DNA of 64,000 nt, taken from NCBI RefSeq assembly GCF_000154785.2, contig NC_015730.1, forward strand, positions 1,178,001 to 1,242,000. The letters are read 5' to 3'. The position numbers were made by a program, and so were the translations under genes. The notes under the pieces were generated by a model, which worked only from the letters and a program-made list of their open reading frames with translations, did not search any database and had not been told where the DNA came from. Source of the DNA: Roseobacter litoralis Och 149 (lineage in GTDB: Bacteria > Pseudomonadota > Alphaproteobacteria > Rhodobacterales > Rhodobacteraceae). This document shows positions 28,282 through 37,411 of this stretch, in pieces; the stretch's first letter is position 1; every line of letters starts with the position of its first letter.

Positions 28282-28283
28282 GG

Positions 28284-29684
28284 CTATTCAATGCTGTAAG
28301 GCAGAACATCCCGCAGGTTTGGATCGACCTTAAGCTGTCGTTCCAGCGGCGGTACGGCGCGTTGATGGCAGGTGGTCCGCTCGCAAATCCGGCAGGAAAT
28401 ACCGATCGGTTCAAAGGCGTGATCCGTCGTTAAATCCATGCCGTCCGCATAGACCAGATCGCGCGCGTGGCGGATTTCGCATCCCAACGCAATGGCATAG
28501 CGCCGCACGGGCGCACCGAACCGCCCGCCGGGTTTTGTCACATCACGGGCAAGGCTGATGTAGCGTACCCCGTCTGGTGTTTCCGCCAACTGGCGCAAAA
28601 ACCGACCGGGCAATTCAAAGGCACGGTGCACATTCCACAAGGGGCAAGCGCCGCCAAACCGAGCGAATTGCAGCCGCGTGGCCGAGTGGCGTTTCGTGAT
28701 CGTGCCCGCCTGATCCACCCGCACGAAAAAGAACGGGATACCTTTTGATCCGGGGCGTTGCAGCGTTGAGAGCCGATGCGCCACTTGCTCAATCGACGCG
28801 CCAAAATGACCCGCGAGGACTTCAAGGTCATGCCTGCATTCTGCGGCAACCTGTTGAAATTTCGTATAGGGCATCAGGGCAGCACCCGCGAAATAATTGG
28901 CAAGACCGATCTTGGCGATGGCCCGTGCTTCTGTGGTGTGAAATCTGGCAAGGTCCAGCGTCGCTTCAAGCAGGGCATCCTGTTTGATCAATGCGACCTG
29001 CAACAGCAGTTGAAATGTCTGGCTTTCAGCGGGTGCCCTGCGCGACAGGGTCAGCTTTTTCGCAGCCTCATCGTATAGTCGAAGCCGATCCGTTTCTGCA
29101 AATTCTACCGTGACATCGCTATTGCCGAGGGTGGCGACGGCTGCGACACGGATGTTGCGATGGGTGCCCTGTTTCGTGGCAAAATGCTCAGCCGCGCGAT
29201 CCACGGCGTCGATGTAATTGTCACAATAATGAAAGAAGTCGCGCACCTCTTCCCAAGGGCTCGGTGTGGCCCTCGCATCTTCACGCCCTAATGCCTCGTC
29301 CAGCGAAGCCAGTCGTTCCTGCATCTGTCGATAGTTGCGATGCAATTTCAGAAAGGCATGCGCAAAGGTCGGCGCGTTGGATGCTGCAAGCCGCAGATCC
29401 GCGAGGGGCGGCAGAGTTTCAGCAAAAACCGGGTCGGCCAGCGCTTCGCGCATGTCGCTGACCAGCCGTTCGCTGTCGCCCTCGCTGAGTTCTGTGACAT
29501 CCAGACCAAACTCCTGCGCCAAGGCGAGCACAACCGTTGTCGACACAGGGCGGTTGTTGTTTTCCATCTGGTTGAGATAGGGCAGGGACACGCCCAGCTT
29601 GGCGGCAAAGTCCTTTTGTGTATGGCCGATACGGGTGCGCAGCTCACGCAGCTTGGCCCCCGCGTATAGTTTTTGTGTGGCCAT
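28284..29684 (-). CDS. pccR: Short-chain fatty acyl regulator, PccR-like
   Basis: A 466-residue ScfR-family regulator: an N-terminal XRE-type HTH (about residues 8-60, KLRELRTRIGHTQKDFAAKL), a long middle IrrE/DUF955-like region, and a C-terminal CRICERTTC cysteine cluster typical of ScfR proteins. ScfR members sense short-chain acyl-CoA pools; in Rhodobacter sphaeroides PccR controls pccB. The TTTGCAA repeats before pccR and pccB and the presence of pccB, pccA and mcm in this window point to the same role here. I use the ATG at 29684 (GGAAAGAG upstream) instead of a TTG at 29711. RamB/MccR-type paralogues remain possible. Confidence 0.85.
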   Translation of the reverse strand: MATQKLYAGAKLRELRTRIGHTQKDFAAKLGVSLPYLNQMENNNRPVSTTVVLALAQEFGLDVTELSEGDSERLVSDMREALADPVFAETLPPLADLRLAASNAPTFAHAFLKLHRNYRQMQERLASLDEALGREDARATPSPWEEVRDFFHYCDNYIDAVDRAAEHFATKQGTHRNIRVAAVATLGNSDVTVEFAETDRLRLYDEAAKKLTLSRRAPAESQTFQLLLQVALIKQDALLEATLDLARFHTTEARAIAKIGLANYFAGAALMPYTKFQQVAAECRHDLEVLAGHFGASIEQVAHRLSTLQRPGSKGIPFFFVRVDQAGTITKRHSATRLQFARFGGACPLWNVHRAFELPGRFLRQLAETPDGVRYISLARDVTKPGGRFGAPVRRYAIALGCEIRHARDLVYADGMDLTTDHAFEPIGISCRICERTTCHQRAVPPLERQLKVDPNLRDVLPYSIE

Positions 29685-29704
29685 GAAGCGCTCTTTCCGA
29701 CGTA

Positions 29705-29744
29705 TTTGCAAGTGGGTCGAGTCGGCAAAGGCTAACTTTGCAAA
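29705..29744. promoter_or_regulatory. TTTGCAA-type repeats upstream of pccR
   Basis: TTTGCAAG (29705-29712), an inverted GCAAAG-GCTAA-CTTTGC (29725-29741) and TTTGCAAA (29737-29744) lie just upstream of the pccR start. ScfR/PccR proteins bind TTTGCAAA-like repeats, so this is a likely autoregulatory site. Confidence 0.6.
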
Positions 29745-29795
29745 CCTGCTGACGCAAGGTGCGCTATCATGGTTAACGCTTGCCTAACCATCGCT

Positions 29796-31061
29796 TCAAA
29801 AAGGGCTGTTTTGGCGGATCAGACGGCGTTCGCGTGCATAAACTGCCAGAATTGAGACAACGGCTGCGAGGGCCGTCGCAAGCATGATGTAAAGCAGTGG
29901 AAAAGCACCGCTGCTTTCGTTCAATGTCGCACCTGCCAGCGCGCTTAATGCGGCACCGCCGCCAATCATGATGGCCCCGCCAAGCCCTGATGCAGTTCCT
30001 GCCAGATGCGGGCGCACCGACAACATGCCAGCCGTCGCATTGGGGATCACAAGGCCGTTGCCCAATCCGACGAATGTCATGAGGCCGAAAAAGCTCATCG
30101 GGCTTCCCGCGCCCACAAGGAAGATGAGCAAAGACAGTGCCACGCCGAGGGCATTGATCAAGGCACCAATCAAGATAAGCGTGTTGATCCCGACCCGTTG
30201 CGCGAACATTCCGGTGAACATATTACCAAAGAAATACCCGATTGCGGGCGCGCCAAAGAAAATGCCAACCCAGAAAGGCGTCATACCAAACACCACGGAC
30301 CCCACGAAAGGTCCGCCGCCCAGATAGGCGAAAAACGCGCCAGAACAAAAACCCGCCGCCAGCGAATAGCCCCAGAACCTCGGAGAGGTGAGGAGTTCGG
30401 GGTATTCGGCGAATTGTGCGGTCAGGGTCTTGCCGCTTTTGACGGCCGTTTCCCCCATATCCGCCCATGCGACCCAGAGCATGAGCGCGCCGAGGATGAA
30501 CAGGGCCCAGAAGTTGGCCTCCCATCCGAACATCTGGTCGAGGATTCCGCCAAACATCGGGCTGACCATGGGCACCACCGCCATCCCCATCGTGACATAG
30601 CCGATCATGGAGGCCGCCTGATCCTGTTCGAACATATCGCGCACAGCCGCACGGCTGAGCACCATCGCCACAGCGACCACCGCCTGACACATACGAAAGA
30701 ACAGGAACACTTCGACGTTGGGTGCATAGATACAGCCCAGCGTGGCGAGCAGAAAGCCACCCAGACCCACCAGAATAACAGGCCTGCGTCCGAATTTGTC
30801 AGACACCGGCCCCAGAAACAGCTGCAACACCCCGCTGATGCCGAGATAGAGCGCAACAGAAAGCTGCATGATCCCGTAATCCGTGTCAAAATGCGCCGTC
30901 ATGCGCGGCAAACTCGGCAGGAACATGTTCATGACAATAGCAGACATGCCTGCCAGCAGGATCAGCGTCGAAATGTGCGGAGGTGTGGTCCGATCAAAGA
31001 AACGGACGACGGGCAATTCGGTCATAGCGGTTTTGTAGGTCAGCGCTCGCGGCTTGTCCAT
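29796..31061 (-). CDS. MFS transporter, Bcr/CflA-like
   Basis: A 421-residue exporter with twelve predicted helices. Motif A of the drug/H+ antiporter family is visible as LFLGPVSDKFGRRPVILVG, and helix 4-5 has VLSRAAVRDMFEQDQAAS, as in Bcr/CflA proteins. Start choice is weak: ATG at 31061 is used, but 31076 and 31025 are in frame and none has a strong ribosome site. It lies between pccR and pccB together with a decayed gene, so it may have arrived with an insertion there. Substrate unknown. Confidence 0.85.
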   Translation of the reverse strand: MDKPRALTYKTAMTELPVVRFFDRTTPPHISTLILLAGMSAIVMNMFLPSLPRMTAHFDTDYGIMQLSVALYLGISGVLQLFLGPVSDKFGRRPVILVGLGGFLLATLGCIYAPNVEVFLFFRMCQAVVAVAMVLSRAAVRDMFEQDQAASMIGYVTMGMAVVPMVSPMFGGILDQMFGWEANFWALFILGALMLWVAWADMGETAVKSGKTLTAQFAEYPELLTSPRFWGYSLAAGFCSGAFFAYLGGGPFVGSVVFGMTPFWVGIFFGAPAIGYFFGNMFTGMFAQRVGINTLILIGALINALGVALSLLIFLVGAGSPMSFFGLMTFVGLGNGLVIPNATAGMLSVRPHLAGTASGLGGAIMIGGGAALSALAGATLNESSGAFPLLYIMLATALAAVVSILAVYARERRLIRQNSPF

Positions 31062-31306
31062 CGACAGTCCCGACATCTGCCGCCCCCGATGTGGCACTGC
31101 CGGATGTGGTGGCTTTTCGGCTGCCGAATTCGCAGGTTCCCCTTATCGGTTGCTTGGCCCCTGAAACTCGTGATCCGATTGTGGTCGCACACGGCTTTGT
31201 GCATCCGGCGTCATGGTGCCAGCTTAGGCCGCACACTTGCGAAAGACGTCACCGGTTTATCTCTGGTAAGCGCCGCTTTTCTCTGACGCGACGGGGATCT
31301 GTGCGG

Positions 31307-31640
31307 TCAAAACACAGTCTGGATGACCTTCACCGACGTGACCGTCGGGTGGCAGAGGTCGATGTAGTGGCTGCTGAGGCGGCGCAAGCACTGGGTCAAG
31401 GCGTTCAAAATCGATGCAGGGCGATAAATCGCACCGGCAAACCCACCTGCCGGGTCACTCAAGCCACCGAACTGTACCTGCACGAAAGCACTGTCGCGTT
31501 CGCCTTTTGGAGCACCGGGAAAAAGCATCTCGTTGTGGCCAAAGCCATAGAGATCAGTCGTAACAAAGAGCGCAATCCCTTACTCCATTGCCGCGTGGAT
31601 CGTGGCAAGGCTCTCGTCCTAGTTGGCTGAGATGGAGCGA
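31307..31640 (-). pseudogene. Decayed aldo/keto reductase fragment
   Basis: The minus strand reads as an aldo/keto reductase piece: DESLATIHAAME, then a TAA stop (31582-31580), GIALFVTTDLYGFGHNEML, then PKGERDSAFVQVQFGGLSDP and LRRLSSHYIDLCHP. These match the AKR catalytic Asp-x-x-x-Tyr segment (TTDLYGFGHNE), the strand-3 region and the RLxxDYIDL motif. A TAG (31621-31619) sits just upstream of DESL, and the frame is lost after CHP. The gene lacks its N-terminus and C-terminal half. I infer a dead gene; a sequencing error would not explain two stops and a shift. Confidence 0.75.
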
Positions 31641-32104
31641 CCACTGAGCGAAGTCGCGATGACCGATCATCGACAACGTGTGCCGACCGGCCGGGCGCTT
31701 GAGACAGATGGTGCCGCCACTCAACACAATTCAAAAAGCAGTTTTTATAAAAGTGATTGCCTCGCCGTCTTTTGAGGCTGACCCGATCTGATCACTGGCG
31801 CGTCTGAGAAGCGCAGCGTTATATACATTGCACGTACCGAGCAAAACGCAGGTCCCCGTTCAGCGCAAACAATGCCAAGCCCAAAATATTAGCGCTGCGA
31901 AGTTTAGGACCGTCAGCCTGAACAGTTGTGCCGTAAGCTCCCGTCAGAACAAGGGGTCGCGCAGGGTGTGGTTTTCTTAAGTATTTGAGAAACAAATGGT
32001 GGTACAATTCCAACGGTCACTGGCATTGTTCTGAAATGAACAAATTGCTCGAGCAAAAGGCGACCTCATACGGACCCGTAAACGCGTTCTACGAGACACG
32101 CGGC
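31641..32104. other. Non-coding stretch upstream of pccB
   Basis: I see no supported gene here. Short minus-strand frames (31819-32013, 31977-32306) have no ribosome site or domain. The base composition is more AT-rich than the flanking coding DNA. Together with the dead reductase this suggests leftover DNA from an insertion. Confidence 0.45.
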
Positions 32105-32159
32105 TTCGCAAGTTTGCAGTTTGCAATGTGCATCGTGAATAAAATTTGCAAATTTGCCG
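32105..32159. promoter_or_regulatory. Cluster of TTTGCAA-type repeats before pccB
   Basis: TTCGCAAG (32105-32112), TTTGCAG (32113-32119), TTTGCAAT (32120-32127), TTTGCAAA (32145-32152) and TTTGCCG (32153-32159) lie 64 to 118 bases upstream of the pccB start. They share the core TTTGCAA with the sites before pccR and fit a PccR/ScfR operator. The spacing is 7-8 bases, tighter than the arrangement I recall for R. sphaeroides. Confidence 0.65.
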
Positions 32160-32222
32160 TTTTATCCTTCGATTCTGATCCTCATTTCGGTAGAAGTTCG
32201 AAAACCAAAAATGGGGTCCAAA

Positions 32223-33755
32223 ATGAAAGACATCCTTGAGCAACTCGAAGACCGGCGGGCAGCTGCCCGATTGGGTGGCGGGCAAAATCGGATCGATGCA
32301 CAGCATGGCCGCGGTAAACTAACTGCACGCGAACGTGTGGATCTTTTGCTGGACGAGGGCAGCTTTGAAGAATTTGACATGTTTGTCACGCACCGCTGTA
32401 CCGATTTCAACATGCAGGATCAAAAGCCTGCAGGCGATGGTGTTGTCACAGGATGGGGAACGATCAACGGACGGGTCGTCTATGTCTTTAGTCAGGATTT
32501 CACCGTTCTTGGCGGGTCTGTGTCGGAAACGCATTCGAAAAAGATCTGCAAGATCATGGATATGGCGATGCAGAATGGGGCCCCGGTAATCGGTATCAAT
32601 GATTCCGGCGGTGCGCGTATTCAGGAAGGCGTCGATTCCCTTGCAGGGTATGGAGAGGTTTTCCAGCGCAACATCATGGCGTCAGGCGTTGTTCCGCAGA
32701 TCAGCCTGATCATGGGGCCCTGCGCAGGCGGCGCGGTGTATTCCCCGGCGATGACGGACTTCATCTTTATGGTGAAAGACAGCTCATATATGTTCGTGAC
32801 GGGGCCTGATGTGGTCAAGACGGTCACGAATGAACATGTCTCCGCAGAAGAGCTAGGCGGGGCAACGACGCATACCCGCAAATCATCTGTCGCAGATGCC
32901 GCGTTTGAGAACGACGTCGAAGCGCTGGCAGAAGTGCGTCGCTTGGTCGACTTTTTGCCTCTGAACAACCGCGAAAAACCCCCGGTGCGGCCCTTCTTTG
33001 ATGACCCGGACCGGATTGAACCCTCGCTTGACACGCTTGTTCCCGACAATCCGAACACGCCCTATGACATGAAAGAGCTGATCCATAAATTGGCGGACGA
33101 GGGCGATTTTTACGAAATTCAGGAAGAGTTTGCAAAAAACATCATCACGGGCTTCATTCGTCTTGAGGGTCGCACGGTAGGTGTTGTTGCAAACCAGCCG
33201 CTTGTTCTGGCGGGCTGTCTGGATATTGACAGTTCACGCAAAGCGGCGCGCTTCGTGCGCTTTTGCGACGCTTTCGAAATCCCGTTGCTCACGTTGATTG
33301 ATGTGCCCGGCTTTTTGCCCGGCACCAGTCAAGAATATGCTGGTGTGATCAAGCATGGTGCCAAGCTGCTTTACGCGTATGGTGAAGCAACGGTTCCGAT
33401 GGTGACAGTCATCACGCGCAAAGCCTATGGCGGTGCCTATGTGGTGATGTCATCCAAGCACCTGCGCGCAGATTTCAACTACGCCTGGCCAACCGCTGAA
33501 ATCGCGGTGATGGGGGCAAAAGGGGCCACTGAGATTATTCACCGTGCCGATTTGGGCGACGCTGAGAAAATCGCGCAACATACGTCTGACTACGAAGAGC
33601 GTTTTGCCAATCCCTTTGTCGCCTCTGAGCGGGGGTTTGTGGATGAGGTGATCCAGCCGCGCAGCACCCGAAAGCGTGTCGCTCGTGCCTTTGCGTCATT
33701 GCGAAACAAGTCGGTGCAAATGCCGTGGAAAAAACACGACAATATACCCCTGTAA
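32223..33755 (+). CDS. pccB: Propionyl-CoA carboxylase beta subunit
   Basis: A 510-residue carboxyltransferase subunit that moves the carboxyl from biotin to propionyl-CoA, giving methylmalonyl-CoA. Motifs seen are [20 protein letters not shown] at the start, [32 protein letters not shown] and [17 protein letters not shown]. The ATG at 32223 matches the N-terminus usual in the family; the one at 32211 adds four residues only. Its promoter carries the TTTGCAA repeats. The partner pccA lies 1.5 kb downstream with three small genes between. Confidence 0.96.
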   Translation: MKDILEQLEDRRAAARLGGGQNRIDAQHGRGKLTARERVDLLLDEGSFEEFDMFVTHRCTDFNMQDQKPAGDGVVTGWGTINGRVVYVFSQDFTVLGGSVSETHSKKICKIMDMAMQNGAPVIGINDSGGARIQEGVDSLAGYGEVFQRNIMASGVVPQISLIMGPCAGGAVYSPAMTDFIFMVKDSSYMFVTGPDVVKTVTNEHVSAEELGGATTHTRKSSVADAAFENDVEALAEVRRLVDFLPLNNREKPPVRPFFDDPDRIEPSLDTLVPDNPNTPYDMKELIHKLADEGDFYEIQEEFAKNIITGFIRLEGRTVGVVANQPLVLAGCLDIDSSRKAARFVRFCDAFEIPLLTLIDVPGFLPGTSQEYAGVIKHGAKLLYAYGEATVPMVTVITRKAYGGAYVVMSSKHLRADFNYAWPTAEIAVMGAKGATEIIHRADLGDAEKIAQHTSDYEERFANPFVASERGFVDEVIQPRSTRKRVARAFASLRNKSVQMPWKKHDNIPL

Positions 33756-33863
33756 GGTGTTGTGAATTATGATTTTTCATAATTTTCCTGAAGCACTGGA
33801 AGATGTATCGCCGTCTTCCCGCGGCGTTCAGGTCGATGGCTGGATGGCGATGACGGGGCGGAT

Positions 33864-34256
33864 ATGTCTGTTGCGGTGATAATATCAGATCTGGGCGGAG
33901 TGGTTCACCAAAACGCATCCGTGCAGGACGTGCCCTCTGGTCAGGTCATTGATCTGTTTGAAGTACTGATCGATCAGGTGGGTGAAGAAGCCTGGCTGCG
34001 CTTTCGGTTCCTGGCGCCGGGCATCGGTCGAAACGAATTCGATCTGTCATTTGCGCAGGTGGAGGGTGACTTTGAGCATTTGTGCAATACGGTAGCGCTG
34101 CCTTACATGCAGCAGTTTGCGCTGGATACAGATGTGATTTCGATCGCGATGATGAACCGGCCGTTGGAGTTTGGCGAGTCGGATGCGCAAGCTACTCAAT
34201 ACGTTGAAGCGTTTCGCGTGGTTGATGGTGCCTGTGCGTGGAAGGATTTGTGGTGA
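33864..34256 (+). CDS. Hypothetical protein between pccB and pccA (DUF6497-like)
   Basis: A 130-residue protein with hydrophobic N-terminus SVAVIISDLGG and a soluble alpha/beta body; LRFRFLAPGIGR and LCNTVALPYMQQF look like the pattern of a family I associate with roseobacters and DUF6497, but I could not check this. Cys87 and Cys126 may pair. The start could be wrong because the opening resembles a truncated signal peptide. Function unknown; it follows pccB by 108 bases. Confidence 0.65.
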   Translation: MSVAVIISDLGGVVHQNASVQDVPSGQVIDLFEVLIDQVGEEAWLRFRFLAPGIGRNEFDLSFAQVEGDFEHLCNTVALPYMQQFALDTDVISIAMMNRPLEFGESDAQATQYVEAFRVVDGACAWKDLW

Positions 34257-34277
34257 TGGAGCGGTGCCAGCGGTTCA

Positions 34278-34293
34278 GGCGTTTAAAAACGCC
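34278..34293. repeat. Short perfect inverted repeat
   Basis: GGCGTTT-AA-AAACGCC lies between the stop at 34256 and the next start at 34336. It can form a six-base stem with a four-base loop. There is no following T run, so it is not a strong terminator. Confidence 0.4.
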
Positions 34294-34335
34294 CTATGCG
34301 AAACGTGACGTGACACATAATATAAGTGGCGTAAT

Positions 34336-34683
34336 ATGCTGAAACACAAAGGGTTTCCAGGTCGACTTCCGGGAACGGATTATCACTTCACGTTGCGCAG
34401 GTTTAACCCTCGCGGCGTGACGCCATTGTCCCGTCGTGAACGGTTTCATGACCGGAAACCGGCGGATCGTCGTGCTGATGCTGCGTTTTTCAAAGCGCTG
34501 TGGTTGCATTTTGGCGCGGAGCCTTTCGAGCGTGGGAATCTCGATGCGGGTCGGCTGTCTTGGCTTTTTGGGCGAGAGGTGATTGCCGCGACTGATCCGT
34601 TTGATCCTGCGAGCTACGAATCCATGTTGGTCATCGACGAAAACGTGGCACGTTCATCTTTCCCGGAGGCATTCGAGCAATGA
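34336..34683 (+). CDS. Hypothetical protein between pccB and pccA
   Basis: A 115-residue soluble basic protein with LPGTDYHFTLRRFNPRGVTP, then RRERFHDRKPADRRADAAFF and WLHFGAEPFERGNLDAGRLS. No signal or membrane segment is seen. The Arg-rich middle suggests nucleic-acid or phosphate binding, but that is only a guess. I do not recognise a family. Downstream ATG overlaps are absent. Reading frame has no stops and its composition is normal for the window. Confidence 0.6.
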   Translation: MLKHKGFPGRLPGTDYHFTLRRFNPRGVTPLSRRERFHDRKPADRRADAAFFKALWLHFGAEPFERGNLDAGRLSWLFGREVIAATDPFDPASYESMLVIDENVARSSFPEAFEQ

Positions 34684-34996
34684 TCGGCATGATCTCGCCT
34701 GAACACGTCCCGGAGCGGCGGGTCTTGGCCTGCGCGCCAATTTTTTCGGAATTTCTGCTTTATTTTTCAACCGAGGCGTGTATCGATAGGAGGGCAGGTG
34801 CTTGCGCATATCCCCGTACGGCACCTGTGTACACTATTCGTACCCCTTCCCCTGACGGGCAACGCGGCGCTTTTTTGCCTTCGTTGCCCGTCTTTTTGAG
34901 TACGCTGCGCATCTGTGGTATTGTGTCAGTGAGGCAGTGGAAAAACACATCTGTCCCACCCGAAGAACAAAAAAACAATCTCAGAGGAATTCGAGA

Positions 34997-35203
34997 ATGC
35001 AGATCAAAGCAATTGCGTTTGTCATGGCGGCAGGTTTCAGTCTTGCGGCCTGCGGCGATTCAATCGGTGAACAGGCCGTCGGGGGGGCTGCCATCGGCGC
35101 CGGTGCGGCGGTCATCACAAACAACGGTCTTGCCAAGGGGGCGGCGCTTGGCGCGGGCGCAAACGTGCTTTTCTGCCAGCTCAGCCCCGGTCAGTGTAAC
35201 TAA
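34997..35203 (+). CDS. Small glycine-zipper-like lipoprotein
   Basis: A 68-residue lipoprotein: signal MQIKAIAFVMAAGFSLAAC with lipidated Cys19, then a Gly/Ala-rich membrane-associated segment (GGAAIGAGAAVITNNGLAKG) and a C-terminal Cys pair in FCQLSPGQC. The Gly-x-x-x-Gly pattern resembles small outer-membrane glycine-zipper lipoproteins. The ATG at 34997 is chosen because it starts the signal peptide; the longer reading from 34937 has none. It has its own terminator before pccA. Confidence 0.75.
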   Translation: MQIKAIAFVMAAGFSLAACGDSIGEQAVGGAAIGAGAAVITNNGLAKGAALGAGANVLFCQLSPGQCN

Positions 35204-35230
35204 AACCCACACCCAAGTTCCGACGCAGAA

Positions 35231-35261
35231 ACCGCGCGAGCCTCGCTTGCGCGGTCCTTTG
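35231..35261 (+). terminator. Intrinsic terminator after small lipoprotein
   Basis: ACCGCGCGAG pairs with CTTGCGCGGT around CCTCG (35231-35255, one G:T pair), followed by CCTTTG. It ends the lipoprotein transcript 27 bases after its stop, before pccA. Confidence 0.65.
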
Positions 35262-35313
35262 TCGTGTCTTGGCGTCATCCAGAAATATTCGTCCTGCTAC
35301 AGAAAGACTTCAC

Positions 35314-37359
35314 ATGTTCAATAAGATCCTGATTGCCAACCGCGGAGAAATTGCCTGTCGTGTCATCAAGACTGCGCGGAAGATGGGAATAACCACTGTA
35401 GCGGTCTATTCCGACGCGGACCGGCAGGCGTTGCATGTCCAGATGGCGGATGAAGCGGTGCATATCGGGCCGCCGCCTGCAAACCAGTCCTACATCGTGA
35501 TCGACAAAGTCATGGAAGCGGTCAAGGCGAGCGGCGCTCAGGCGGTTCATCCGGGCTATGGCTTTTTGTCCGAGAACGCCAAATTTGCGCAGGCGCTTGA
35601 GGCGGCGGGCGTTGCTTTTGTCGGGCCGCCCGTAGGTGCGATCGAAAAGATGGGCGACAAGATCACATCAAAGAAGATCGCGCAGGAGGCCGGAGTGAGC
35701 ACCGTGCCGGGTTATATGGGCCTGATTGAAGACGCAGAGGATGCGGTTAAGATATCCAATCAGGTTGGATACCCGGTGATGATCAAGGCGTCCGCAGGTG
35801 GCGGCGGCAAAGGCATGCGGATCGCCTGGAATGACGATGAAGCGCGCGAGGGATTTCAGTCATCAAAAAATGAGGCGGCGAACTCCTTTGGCGATGACCG
35901 CATTTTCATCGAAAAATTCGTCACACAGCCGCGGCACATCGAAATTCAGGTGCTCTGCGACACCCATGGTAACGGCATCTATCTGGGCGAGCGGGAATGT
36001 TCGATCCAGCGCCGCAACCAGAAAGTCGTCGAAGAAGCCCCAAGCCCGTTTCTGGACGAGGCCACCCGCAAGGCCATGGGTGAACAGGCCGTCGCTCTGG
36101 CGCAGGCGGTCGGATATGCCTCGGCGGGCACGGTTGAGTTCATTGTGGATGGGGACAAGAATTTCTATTTCCTCGAAATGAACACGCGGTTGCAGGTGGA
36201 GCATCCAGTGACCGAATTGATCACCGGTGTTGATCTGGTCGAACAGATGATCCGTGTGGCCAATGGTGAAAAGCTGTCGATCACGCAGGACGATGTCACG
36301 CTGACCGGCTGGGCGATTGAAAACCGGCTTTATGCCGAAGACCCCTATCGCGGGTTCCTGCCGTCCATCGGGCGGCTGACGCGCTATCGTCCGCCGGCGG
36401 AAATCGCGGCAGGGCCATTGCTTGAGCAGAAAACATGGCAGGGGGATGCCCCGGCGGGCGAGATGGCCGTGCGCAATGACACAGGCGTCTATGAGGGCGG
36501 CGAGATCAGCATGTATTACGATCCGATGATCGCCAAACTATGCACTTGGGCGCCGACGCGGGCAGAAGCCATTGAGAAGATGCGCGTTGCGTTGGACAGT
36601 TTCGAGGTTGAAGGCATCGGGCATAACCTGCCGTTCCTGTCGGCGGTCATGGATCATCCCAAATTCGTGTCGGGGGAAATGACCACGGCCTTTATCGCCG
36701 AAGAGTACCCGGATGGGTTTGAAGGGGTCGACTTGCCTGAGGCTGAGTTGCGCCGCATTGCAGCGGCTTGCGCCGCGATGCACCGGGTGGCTGAAATCCG
36801 TCGCGCGCGGGTGTCTGGCCGCATGGACAACCACGAACGCAAGGTCGGCAGCGACTGGAATGCGCATCTTCAGGGCCATTCGTTTGATCTCAAGATTGAC
36901 GCGGATCAGGACGGTGCGACGGTGTTGTTCGAGGATGGTGAAGGCCTGCGTGTTTCCGGCCAATGGACACCGGGGGATCAATTGGCCGAGATGACGGTCG
37001 CAGATGCGCCGTTAATCCTGAAGGTTGGCAAGGTGTCGGGGGGCTTTCGCATCCGCACACGCGGCGCGGATATCAAGGTTCATATTCGCACGCCGCGACA
37101 GGCGGAACTGGCGCGCAAGATGCCTGAGAAACTGCCGCCGGATACATCGAAAATGCTGCTCTGCCCGATGCCGGGTCTGATGGTCAAACTGGACGTTGCC
37201 GTCGGGGACGAGGTGCAGGAAGGTCAGGCGCTGTGCACAATCGAGGCGATGAAGATGGAGAACATCCTGCGTGCGGAACGCAAAGGCACCGTGACCAAGG
37301 TGAATGCCGACGCAGGTGACAGTCTTGCGGTGGATGATGTGATCATGGAGTTCGAATAA
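35314..37359 (+). CDS. pccA: Propionyl-CoA carboxylase alpha subunit
   Basis: A 681-residue biotin carboxylase / carrier subunit. It has the ATP-grasp biotin-carboxylase core starting MFNKILIANRGEIACRVIKT, with KASAGGGGKGMRI (glycine-rich loop) and EMNTRLQVEHPVTE, and the C-terminal biotinyl domain with EAMKMENILR; the biotinylated Lys is residue 647. The BT domain between them is present. The ATG at 35314 matches the family start. Carboxylates biotin with ATP and bicarbonate, then passes CO2 to PccB. Confidence 0.96.
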   Translation: MFNKILIANRGEIACRVIKTARKMGITTVAVYSDADRQALHVQMADEAVHIGPPPANQSYIVIDKVMEAVKASGAQAVHPGYGFLSENAKFAQALEAAGVAFVGPPVGAIEKMGDKITSKKIAQEAGVSTVPGYMGLIEDAEDAVKISNQVGYPVMIKASAGGGGKGMRIAWNDDEAREGFQSSKNEAANSFGDDRIFIEKFVTQPRHIEIQVLCDTHGNGIYLGERECSIQRRNQKVVEEAPSPFLDEATRKAMGEQAVALAQAVGYASAGTVEFIVDGDKNFYFLEMNTRLQVEHPVTELITGVDLVEQMIRVANGEKLSITQDDVTLTGWAIENRLYAEDPYRGFLPSIGRLTRYRPPAEIAAGPLLEQKTWQGDAPAGEMAVRNDTGVYEGGEISMYYDPMIAKLCTWAPTRAEAIEKMRVALDSFEVEGIGHNLPFLSAVMDHPKFVSGEMTTAFIAEEYPDGFEGVDLPEAELRRIAAACAAMHRVAEIRRARVSGRMDNHERKVGSDWNAHLQGHSFDLKIDADQDGATVLFEDGEGLRVSGQWTPGDQLAEMTVADAPLILKVGKVSGGFRIRTRGADIKVHIRTPRQAELARKMPEKLPPDTSKMLLCPMPGLMVKLDVAVGDEVQEGQALCTIEAMKMENILRAERKGTVTKVNADAGDSLAVDDVIMEFE

Positions 37360-37411
37360 ACGCGATGCCTGAGTGTCCGTCGCCGCAGATTTTCAGGAAA
37401 GATGCCGCGCG

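Noticed and set aside
30006-31286. 426-codon plus-strand frame antisense to the MFS gene
   Set aside because: His/Arg/Gln-rich shadow with no domain; the opposite strand encodes a clear transporter.
31091-31630. Plus-strand frame with PIVVAHGFVHPASW, like an alpha/beta hydrolase N-terminus
   Set aside because: The resemblance covers only about 20 residues and the rest is antisense to the dead reductase; too weak to call.
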